Assembly (NCBI GenBank): GCA_934525405.1
Contig: CAKSZF010000046.1
Location: forward strand, 1 to 11,168
Direction of reading: 5' to 3'
Length of the DNA stretch: 11,168 nt
Origin: an uncultured Faecalibacterium sp.
GTDB lineage: Bacteria > Bacillota > Clostridia > Oscillospirales > Ruminococcaceae
The notes under the pieces were generated by a model. That model worked only from the letters and a program-made list of their open reading frames with translations. It ran no database searches and was not told the DNA's origin. A program made the position numbers and the translations under genes. This document shows, in pieces, positions 1-5,829 of the stretch. Within the stretch, counting starts at the first letter, position 1, and the number at the start of each line of letters is the position of its first letter.

Positions 1-291
1 CTGCTGCGCAGCCGGCTGCACTTTCCCCGCCCCTACGAGCAGCCCGGCTTTACCCCGCTGGTGGCAAAGGAGAGCCGCGGGCACTCCATGCCCTCCCGCC
101 ACGCGCTGAGCGCCGCCGTGCTGGCGGCGGTGTGGCTGTATTTCTATCCTGCTGCGGGCTGCGTGATGGTGGGCATTGCCCTGCTCATCTGCTGCCTGCG
201 GGTACTCACCGGGGTGCATCATGTACGGGACGTGGTGTGCGGCTTTGCACTGGGCTTTGCGCTGGGCACCGCCGGAATGTGGCTGCTGTAA
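1..291 (+). CDS. PAP2-family membrane phosphatase, C-terminal part
   Basis: The reading frame is open from the first base of the window and ends at TAA 289-291, so the start lies outside. About 96 residues are visible. They hold two hallmark motifs of the PAP2 (type 2 phosphatidic acid phosphatase) superfamily: SRGHSMPSRHA, matching the PSGH-type motif 2, and RVLTGVHHVRD, matching the SRxxxxxHxxxD motif 3 with its nucleophile-type histidine and aspartate. An RP pair near the left edge probably ends motif 1. Hydrophobic stretches between and after the motifs fit membrane segments. Family members remove phosphate from lipid phosphates or undecaprenyl pyrophosphate at the membrane; the substrate here cannot be told. 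The gene is unrelated to the phage cassette and belongs to the host backbone. Confidence 0.85.
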   Translation: MLRSRLHFPRPYEQPGFTPLVAKESRGHSMPSRHALSAAVLAAVWLYFYPAAGCVMVGIALLICCLRVLTGVHHVRDVVCGFALGFALGTAGMWLL

Positions 292-343
292 GGCCGTTTT
301 TGCCCGCAGCGCAAAAAAAGTTGAAACTTTTTTCAGATTTTCC

Positions 344-372
344 TTGACAGAATGCGATGGGTATGGTATTAT
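344..372 (+). promoter_or_regulatory. Sigma-A promoter of the tRNA-Arg/tRNA-His pair
   Basis: A perfect TTGACA -35 box (344-349) and a TATTAT -10 box (367-372) are separated by 17 bp. Just upstream (about 313-333) lies an A-run and T-run tract containing AAAAAGTT/AACTTTTT, which could act as an UP element. Transcription would begin about 55-60 nt before the first tRNA. Confidence 0.85.
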
Positions 373-436
373 TTCTCTCGCAGCCTGTGCCGACACAGCG
401 CTGCCGCCATAAAGGAACCCATTGGGATAACAACGT

Positions 437-510
<74 letters not shown>

Positions 511-517
511 TCTATGT

Positions 518-595
518 GGTGCCCATAGCGTAGTCGGTTAACGCGCCAGATTGTGGATCTGGAGACCGTGGGTTCGAGTCCCACTGGGCACCCCA
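518..595 (+). tRNA. tRNA-His (anticodon GUG)
   Basis: The acceptor stem GTGCCCA (519-525) pairs with TGGGCAC (585-591). G518 serves as the extra 5' G(-1) typical of tRNA-His and faces discriminator C592. The anticodon stem CCAGA/TCTGG encloses the loop TTGTGGA, giving GTG. The T arm carries GGTTCGAGTCC. Unlike its upstream neighbour it has an encoded CCA (593-595). Only seven bases separate the two tRNAs, so they are co-transcribed. Confidence 0.97.
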
Positions 596-596
596 C

Positions 597-635
597 AAAA
601 AAGTCCGCTGTTTTGAACAGCGGACTTTTTCTTTT
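597..635. terminator. Bidirectional intrinsic terminator after the tRNAs
   Basis: A perfect 12-bp stem, AAGTCCGCTGTT (601-612) against AACAGCGGACTT (616-627), has a 3-nt loop. It is preceded by an A-run and followed by TTT-C-TTTT. Read on the plus strand it ends the tRNA transcript. Read on the minus strand the stem is followed by a T-run, so it can also end the phage operon whose last gene stops at 700. Confidence 0.9.
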
Positions 636-656
636 GGCGGGATACTGCAAAAGTAC

Positions 657-698
657 GGCACCCCGGCAAAGCAGCTGCTTTGCCGGGGTGCCTTTTTT
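657..698. terminator. Long hairpin with plus-strand T-tract
   Basis: A perfect 36-bp palindrome (657-692, 18 bp per arm, core GCAGCTGC) is followed by six T residues (693-698) on the plus strand. This is the form of a plus-strand rho-independent terminator and would block read-through from the tRNA side into the antisense of the phage operon. It lies 8 bp beyond the last phage stop codon. On the minus strand the hairpin is followed only by GTACTTTT, so it is a weaker terminator or a 3'-end protecting structure in that direction. Confidence 0.8.
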
Positions 699-699
699 C

Positions 700-2049
700 T
701 TACTCGTTCATCTCCTGTAAGATCTTTGCGATCTGGGCGGGGGTATAGCCCTCCTGCCGCAGGGCAGAGGTAATGGCTACATTGCTCTTGCCCTGACTGC
801 GCAGCAGCGCTGCCGTGTAGGGCACTCCGGCGCCGACGGCGCTGCGGCTGCCGCCGGAAGCAGAACCGCTGCCGCCGGTGGTCTTTCCGCTGCCGGAGTT
901 GCCGGATCTACCGGACTTTGTGCCCGCAGCCGCTGCTCTGTTGGCGGCCTGTGCGGCCTTCTGCTGGGCATTAGCCTGCTTCAGTGCCCACTCACCCTTA
1001 GCAATGTTCAGCTTCTGGCTGGTCACGTTATTGTTGAAGGCCTGCTGCTTCAGCGCGTCCTGATAGGCGCGCTCGCTGGCGGTGTTGTCGTACTGCTGCT
1101 GGGTCAGTGCGTCCTGCCGCTGCTTCTCCTGCATCTGCTGGCTCCACTGGGTATCGGCACGCTCGGCCTCGTAGGCGCGGTTGCCAGCGTAGATGTTGTA
1201 CCCGGTGTTCAACAGGCTGCCCGCCAGACTGCCCAGACCGGTAGTGCCGCTGATGGCCAGCTGCACCACATCCCCGATGACACCCAGCACGGTCATGATG
1301 TTATTGAATGTCTGCTGGCGCTGACTGATCTGCGCCTGCTCCTGTGCGGTATAGTAGCCGTGCAGGGTGTCCAGCCGGTTCAGATGCTCCTGATACTGGC
1401 CGTAGTCCTTGGCGTAGGCATCGTTGTAGGCCTCGCCCTTCTGCTGCAATTGGGTGTAGTAGTCCTGCAGCTGACGGTCGTACAGGGTCTGGGCGTTCTG
1501 CTCCTGTCCGTTCAGCTGATCCAGCCGGTTCACCAGTTCCTCGCCGCCGCTTTGGTAGGTATCCAACGCCAGACTGTACAGGGTGGGGATGGCGCTTGCC
1601 AACCCGCCAATCTGCTGCTGATAGGCCTGCTGCGCCGCACTGGTGGCATAGCTGGAACCGTAGCCGCCGGTCAGGGCAGCAGCCTGCGCTGCCGCATCCG
1701 CGCTGGCGTTGTGGGCATTCTGGGTATACAGCTGCTCGTACTGGCGGTAGAGTGGGTCGCGGGTGTAGCTGTACTGAAAATTCTCCCGTTCCAGCAGCTG
1801 CCCCAGCAGTTCGTTGATTCTGTCCTGATAGCCGCTCTGGTAGTCTGCGGGGCGGTTCTGCTGCCACTGCTTCAGGGCGTTGGCTGCATCAGTCACCTGC
1901 TGGCTGGGGCGGTAGCTGGCATTTGCCATGGCCTTTTCCACATCGGCGCGGCTGTCCAGCCCCTCGGTGGTGTAAGCAGACTGCGCAGTGGGCTGTGCCT
2001 GCGTTTGCACATCCGGCTGCAACAGCTCCTCCTTCTTTTTGGATGCCAT
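700..2049 (-). CDS. Gln/Ala/Tyr-rich phage protein, putative ejection (internal virion) protein
   Basis: This 449-aa protein is the last gene of the operon. The ATG (2047-2049) has AAAGGAG 6-7 nt upstream. The sequence is rich in Gln, Ala and Tyr and predominantly helical. Residues 70-240 include a block with LTGGYGSSYA (about 126-135). A hydrophobic Gly/Ala/Leu segment (about 249-289) could insert in a membrane. A very Gln-rich helical stretch (300-375), a Gly/Ser linker (376-408) and a compact C-terminal helix pair (409-449, ending in TPAQIAKILQEMNE) follow. P22-like and T7-like phages carry ejection proteins of this style that leave the capsid with the DNA and form a conduit through the cell envelope. 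That role is inferred from composition, hydrophobic core and position after the nozzle gene. I recognise no catalytic motif, and a tail or minor structural role remains possible. Confidence 0.6.
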   Translation of the reverse strand: MASKKKEELLQPDVQTQAQPTAQSAYTTEGLDSRADVEKAMANASYRPSQQVTDAANALKQWQQNRPADYQSGYQDRINELLGQLLERENFQYSYTRDPLYRQYEQLYTQNAHNASADAAAQAAALTGGYGSSYATSAAQQAYQQQIGGLASAIPTLYSLALDTYQSGGEELVNRLDQLNGQEQNAQTLYDRQLQDYYTQLQQKGEAYNDAYAKDYGQYQEHLNRLDTLHGYYTAQEQAQISQRQQTFNNIMTVLGVIGDVVQLAISGTTGLGSLAGSLLNTGYNIYAGNRAYEAERADTQWSQQMQEKQRQDALTQQQYDNTASERAYQDALKQQAFNNNVTSQKLNIAKGEWALKQANAQQKAAQAANRAAAAGTKSGRSGNSGSGKTTGGSGSASGGSRSAVGAGVPYTAALLRSQGKSNVAITSALRQEGYTPAQIAKILQEMNE

Positions 2050-2067
2050 AAAATTCTCCTTTCACAC

Positions 2068-2253
2068 TTATAGTCCCTGCAGCTTGCTGCGCAGGGTGTC
2101 GGACATATTTTCCGTATCCAGATTGGTCAGTACATACTGCAGCTGCTCCTGCATCTGGTACAGATAGCTGCGCAGTGCCCGGGCATCCTCCGGGTCCATG
2201 TGATCGCTGAGCTTGGGTACGCCCAGCTTGCTCAGGCCGTTCATGCTTGCCAT
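2068..2253 (-). CDS. Small helical phage protein (61 aa)
   Basis: The start ATG (2251-2253) is chosen because GGAGGAGG (2261-2268) sits 7 nt upstream; an ATG at 2271 would place the Shine-Dalgarno inside the gene. The frame overlaps the end of the nozzle gene by 13 bp, which suggests coupled translation. The protein is short and mostly helical. Its centre, LRSYLYQMQEQLQYVLTNLD (residues 27-46), has the heptad look of a coiled coil. It has no membrane segment or signal peptide. Between a tail protein and a putative ejection protein, it may be a chaperone or small structural adaptor for one of them. I do not recognise a named family, and the function is unknown. Confidence 0.7.
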   Translation of the reverse strand: MASMNGLSKLGVPKLSDHMDPEDARALRSYLYQMQEQLQYVLTNLDTENMSDTLRSKLQGL

Positions 2254-4121
2254 GAGGCATCCTCCTCCCATAATTTTCCCTTTGCCGGGGCGATGGTGCG
2301 CACAAGACCGCGCAGGGTGATCTGTCCTTTGCCGCGCAGCCGCAGCCGCAGCGACCCGCACCGCCGGGGCACAAAGGGCAGGTCATAGCAGCGGCGGCTG
2401 CCTTGGGCGGCAAGGGAAGCCACCGTCTCCCACGCGCCGCCGTCATAGCTCACTGCCACCTCCACCGTGCTGGTGCGTTCGGCGTCCAGCCGCAAGGTCA
2501 GCCGGGAGAGGTACCGCTGCTCGGTGCCGTCCAGCCCCACATCGCCGGTGACCAGCTCAAAGGGGATGTCCGTCTCCACGCCGTCGGTGGTCTGCCAGTC
2601 CGGCTCGCGGGTGGGGTCTGCTGCCCACAGCGCCTGTCCGTCCCACAGATAAAGCTGCCCGCCGGTGCTGGTCATATCGCAGGAGCAGACGTCCTCCTCG
2701 CTCCACAGCCCTTTCTCGGTATCATAGACCAGCAGACGCGCACTCTCCCGGGAGATGTGCAGGTAGTACCGGCCATCCAGCGCACCGCCCACGGCGCTTT
2801 GCACGTTGGCAAGCTTTGCGGCGTCCAGCGCACCGGACACCTTGGTGGGCAGACTGCCGTCCCACGCCATGACACCGTCCGGCGAGAGATAATACAGCGT
2901 CTCGTTCAGCACGCACAAGCTGCGGGCGGCGTTTTTGGCTACGCCACGGCAGCGCAGACTGGAAAGCTGAAAATCCGAAGGCTTGGAGCCATACAGCTTG
3001 TGCAGGGTGTTCTCCTTGAAGAACAGCGCATAGCCCATGCAGGAAGCCGCCCCGGTAAAAGCGCCATCGCTGCCCACAGTGACGGCGTAGCTGTCTGCGG
3101 CGATGCCCCGGTAGCTGAACCAGTTGGTGGGGTCGCCCAGCTTGCAGCCGTAGATAACATTCTCTTTGCTGTTGCAGCCCCACACCCGGTTGTCGCACTC
3201 GGTCACAAAATCCAGTTCCGGCACCCGGCGCTCCATGGATACCGTCTGGGTTGTCTCCACACTGCGGTGCTGTTTGCCGTCCATGCTCTGCCACTGGGCG
3301 GCGGCGGCGTTCTGCACCAGTGTACCGTAGAAATACTCGCCCTGTGGGGTGCAGCGCACCCGCAGCCAGTCCTCGCCCACGTCATACACGATTTGGTCTC
3401 CGTTCAGCTCCGGGCTCTGCCCCGCCGCCTCGGCGGCTGCACCCTGCACGGTCACGGTGTCCCACTGCCGGAACAGCTTGCCCAGCCCTGCCGCCGTGAT
3501 GCGGCAGTATTCCAGCGGGATGGCCGCCCAGCTGCCGGAGTTTTTGCTGTACATCTCCAGCGTGCTGTCGTACCGCCACGGATGGTCGGCATCTTCTACT
3601 TTTAAGAAAAGCTGTCCGTCTGCCGGTTCGGCGGGCTCCTCCCGGCCAAAGGCTTCCACCTGATAGGTCTTACCTGCGGCATCGCAGGGGGCAAAGGTCA
3701 CGCTTTGGCCCGCCGCCGTCCACAGCGCCCCCAGTGCGGTCACACTGCCGTCTGCCGTATCAAAGGCCAGCTTGTCCGGGAAGATCAGAATTTTTGTGCC
3801 GATGCCCACCAGCGCCTTGCGGCCGTCGGTCACGGCGTCCAGCTTCGTCACCGCCGGGGCGGCGGCATCATCTGGGGTATAGATGATATCCCGCCCGCAG
3901 ACGGTCAGCAGACCGTTCAGATGGTACATCCCGTTCAGTCCGGTCAGCGCTCGCAGTTTGCGGCGGGGCGTGCGGGTGCTCAAGGCGGGAAAATCCCGGG
4001 TAGAAAAGTTCACTCCGGCGCTGTATTCAGCCTCCGAGCAGCCGTAGGTCTCGTTCAGGCCACCAAAAGCCCGCAGCAGCTGCCGGGTGTTGGCAAGCCG
4101 TATTCTGTCTGCCAGTACCAT
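2241..4121 (-). CDS. Beta-rich tail protein, putative tail nozzle (P22 gp10 / T7 gp12-like)
   Basis: This 626-aa protein starts at ATG 4119-4121 with an excellent AAGGAGGTG upstream, and ends at TGA 2241-2243. The N-terminus (MVLADRIRLANTRQLLRAFG) precedes a long series of short beta strands with repeating blade-like patterns such as NGMYHLNGLLTVCGRDIIYT, DNRVWGCNSKENVIYGCKLGDPTNW and GQLYLWDGQALWAADP. These fit a beta-propeller. The last 110 residues look like a beta-sandwich (LTLRLDAERTSTVEVAVSYDGG). In short-tailed phages a propeller-containing nozzle protein follows the connector protein and closes the tail tube. Assignment rests on fold appearance, length and gene order, not on a motif. 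It could instead be a receptor-binding or hub protein, since no separate tail fibre is encoded. It has many cysteines (for example RCRG, CSCD), unusual for a virion surface protein. Confidence 0.6.
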   Translation of the reverse strand: MVLADRIRLANTRQLLRAFGGLNETYGCSEAEYSAGVNFSTRDFPALSTRTPRRKLRALTGLNGMYHLNGLLTVCGRDIIYTPDDAAAPAVTKLDAVTDGRKALVGIGTKILIFPDKLAFDTADGSVTALGALWTAAGQSVTFAPCDAAGKTYQVEAFGREEPAEPADGQLFLKVEDADHPWRYDSTLEMYSKNSGSWAAIPLEYCRITAAGLGKLFRQWDTVTVQGAAAEAAGQSPELNGDQIVYDVGEDWLRVRCTPQGEYFYGTLVQNAAAAQWQSMDGKQHRSVETTQTVSMERRVPELDFVTECDNRVWGCNSKENVIYGCKLGDPTNWFSYRGIAADSYAVTVGSDGAFTGAASCMGYALFFKENTLHKLYGSKPSDFQLSSLRCRGVAKNAARSLCVLNETLYYLSPDGVMAWDGSLPTKVSGALDAAKLANVQSAVGGALDGRYYLHISRESARLLVYDTEKGLWSEEDVCSCDMTSTGGQLYLWDGQALWAADPTREPDWQTTDGVETDIPFELVTGDVGLDGTEQRYLSRLTLRLDAERTSTVEVAVSYDGGAWETVASLAAQGSRRCYDLPFVPRRCGSLRLRLRGKGQITLRGLVRTIAPAKGKLWEEDASWQA

Positions 4122-4133
4122 GGCCTCACCTCC

Positions 4134-4523
4134 TTACCAGCGCCACTGCGCCCGGCTGCGGGGCGGGTAGTTCTGCCGCAGCCAGACCGCCAGTTCTGCG
4201 TACAGGGCGTTGTACTGCGCCTGCTCCCCGGCGTAGCGGTCGGTCTCGCCCAAGGCGGCATCCATCTGCGCACACAGCAGGTGCGGGTACAGCGCATCAA
4301 AGGGCGGCGGTGCCAGCAGCGTCTGGTCATCCTGTATCGGCTGCTCCCACGGACGGTCTGCGCCCACGGCGTCAAACGCCCCGGCTGCGCTGCGGTCAAA
4401 CAATTTTGTGCGCAGCAGGGCGTCCGCCTCCCGCAGCCATTGCAGCCGTGTCTCGGTTTCAATGCGGCAGTTTGGGCGCAGCTGTTCGGCACGCTCCAAA
4501 GCCTCTCCTATGGTCAATCTCAT
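4134..4523 (-). CDS. Putative head-tail connector / tail adaptor
   Basis: The 129-aa product starts at ATG 4521-4523, with AAGGA about 4 nt upstream; a GTG three bases earlier would lie almost on the Shine-Dalgarno. It is largely helical: an N-terminal helix (LTIGEALERAEQL), a helix with ETRLQWLREADALLRTKLFD, a proline-rich turn with LLAPPPFDALYPHLLCAQMDAALGE, and a C-terminal helix rich in Tyr and Trp (AQYNALYAELAVWLRQNY). The turn-then-helix pattern LxxPxPFDxLYPxxL is typical of small phage head-completion and adaptor proteins that bind the portal ring, such as the P22 gp4 class. It sits just after the head genes and just before the tail nozzle gene, where an adaptor is expected. It is the first gene after an intra-operon terminator. 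Confidence 0.6.
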   Translation of the reverse strand: MRLTIGEALERAEQLRPNCRIETETRLQWLREADALLRTKLFDRSAAGAFDAVGADRPWEQPIQDDQTLLAPPPFDALYPHLLCAQMDAALGETDRYAGEQAQYNALYAELAVWLRQNYPPRSRAQWRW

Positions 4524-4537
4524 CACATCCTTTTTAT

Positions 4538-4573
4538 AAAAAGCCCGGCCGGGGGCATTTTTCCCAGCCGGGC
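4538..4573 (-). terminator. Intra-operon intrinsic terminator between head and tail genes
   Basis: Read on the minus strand, GCCCGGC (4573-4567) pairs with GCCGGGC (4549-4543). Inside it a mismatch and three further G-C pairs extend the stem around an A-rich loop. Five T residues (4542-4538) follow directly. This is the standard intrinsic terminator form. It lies between the stop of the 70-aa head protein (4584) and the connector gene start (4523), so it should reduce transcription of tail genes relative to head genes. Confidence 0.8.
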
Positions 4574-4583
4574 AGCGTTGTTT

Positions 4584-4796
4584 TTACTGTGCCGCGTTCT
4601 CCGCAGCGGCAATGCGGGCAGCAGTCAGTTCGTCCTGACGCTGGCTGTGCTCCAGCACCTCAGCTACGGCGGGCGGCACCTCCACCTCCACGCCCCGGCG
4701 GATCTTGTAGTTCACGCCGTTGACGCTGACGAACAGATCGCCCTTATAGCGGCTGTTGTCCTTGAACAACCGGATGCGCACGTTCTTTTCAGCCAT
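4584..4796 (-). CDS. Small head-associated protein (70 aa)
   Basis: The start chosen is ATG 4794-4796, because AAGGAGG lies 5 nt upstream; an in-frame GTG at 4802 overlaps that Shine-Dalgarno. The protein opens with short beta strands (NVRIRLFKDNSRYKGDLFVSVNGVNYKIRRGVEVEVP) and ends with a charged, Ala-rich helix (AEVLEHSQRQDELTAARIAA). Similar small beta-strand proteins commonly follow the capsid gene in Firmicute phages. Position immediately after the capsid gene and before the terminator puts it in the high-expression head group, which would suit a decoration or capsid accessory protein. No function is proven. Confidence 0.65.
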   Translation of the reverse strand: MAEKNVRIRLFKDNSRYKGDLFVSVNGVNYKIRRGVEVEVPPAVAEVLEHSQRQDELTAARIAAAENAAQ

Positions 4797-4806
4797 GGGC
4801 ACCTCC

Positions 4807-5805
4807 TTAGTTGGCGGCAGCGGTGGCAGAGTAGCTGGACACGCTCTCGATGCGCACCATGTACTGCTCCACCAGACGCTCAGCGGCGCGCATCCCCTTC
4901 CAGCCCACAGAGGCGCGCTGGTTCAGCGGGTCGTCACCGTAGCCCAGCTGCTTGACGATGTGCTCAAGGCCGCCGCCCTCCAGCTCGGTCACGCCGTAGG
5001 CGTGGGCGCCCAGCACCAGCGTGCCGAACACCGCAAGACCCGCCGGGCAGGTGTCGTCCTTCCAGATCTTGGCCTCGCTGGTCTCGATAAAGCGGATGTT
5101 GCCCAGCTTGCCGATCTCGCCGCGGAACATGGTGTCGGGGTCGGCGTACTTGTGCACCTCCATGAACTCCTTGCAGGTCTTGAGGTCATAGGCCGCATAG
5201 GGGTGGATGATGGCAACGTAGCTGTCACCGATGGGGTCGGCGTTCATTGCGCCCAGCTGCGCCGCCGCCTGAAAGAACAGCTTCGGGGTCAGGGTGCAGC
5301 TCTTGTCCAGCGCCTTGCGGCTGGTAACGGCGGTCTCGGCACCGTCTGCGCCCAGCTTCGGGGCGTAGATGACGTTGGTGCCGCCCGCCAGCACATCGCG
5401 GGTGATGCTGTCCATGGTGCGGCCGGCCTGACTTGCCAGCACGCGGGTAGCCTGCACCACATTGTTGTCGATGGCGGTCATCTGCAGCACATCGGTCAGC
5501 GGGGTCCAGCCGCCGTACTGGTGCAGGTCGCTGGTGATACTGGTCACGTTCAGGGCCTGACCGTTGGGGGTAACGCCCTCAGTCAGCGGGGTGCTGGCCT
5601 TGGGCAGGCTGTCATACTTGCGGAACTCGATGGTCTTGCCGCCGTTCTGGGGCACAGGGTAGTAATCCGCAAACTGGTCGTGCACAAGGCGCGGCTCGGC
5701 CTGATCGATCAGGCGCTTCTCGTAAAAGGTTTTCATCTCCACCGACATGGTGCCGGTGGTATTGGTCTGCGCGTCCGCAAACAGCTGGATGTTAAAATTC
5801 ATCAT
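4807..5805 (-). CDS. Major capsid protein, N4-gp56 family
   Basis: The 332-aa product is made from the first of two adjacent ATGs (5803-5805), with AAAGGA upstream. It matches the N4-gp56-like major capsid family (HK97 fold): an N-arm followed by GGKTIEFRKYDSLPKASTPLTEG (55-77), then QYGGWTPLTDVLQM (96-109) and a peripheral-domain region with DSYVAIIHPYAAYDL. Many copies would form the icosahedral shell. The first ten residues, MMNFNIQLFA, look like the N-terminal extension of Firmicute ribosomal protein L27 and are a predicted Prp cleavage site, leaving a mature subunit from D11 (322 aa). The gene directly follows the Prp-scaffold fusion, which supplies both scaffold and the matching protease. 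Confidence 0.92.
   Translation of the reverse strand: MMNFNIQLFADAQTNTTGTMSVEMKTFYEKRLIDQAEPRLVHDQFADYYPVPQNGGKTIEFRKYDSLPKASTPLTEGVTPNGQALNVTSITSDLHQYGGWTPLTDVLQMTAIDNNVVQATRVLASQAGRTMDSITRDVLAGGTNVIYAPKLGADGAETAVTSRKALDKSCTLTPKLFFQAAAQLGAMNADPIGDSYVAIIHPYAAYDLKTCKEFMEVHKYADPDTMFRGEIGKLGNIRFIETSEAKIWKDDTCPAGLAVFGTLVLGAHAYGVTELEGGGLEHIVKQLGYGDDPLNQRASVGWKGMRAAERLVEQYMVRIESVSSYSATAAAN
5776..5805 (-). other. Predicted Prp-cleaved propeptide of the capsid protein
   Basis: These ten codons give MMNFNIQLFA, followed by D11. The Firmicute L27 extension removed by Prp ends in NLQFFA; here NIQLFA occupies the same place at the same distance from the start. Staphylococcal phage 80alpha capsid and scaffold proteins are known to be cut by host Prp at such motifs. 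Cleavage after A10 is inferred. Confidence 0.8.
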
Positions 5806-5829
5806 GCTTTTTTCCTTTCTCCTGTCGGG

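Noticed and set aside
1360..2073. Plus-strand frame of 237 aa with hydrophobic composition
   Set aside because: It is the antisense of the Gln/Ala-rich phage gene; Leu/Val/Gly-rich frames arise from the complement of CAG/GCC-type codons. No ribosome site or family motif.
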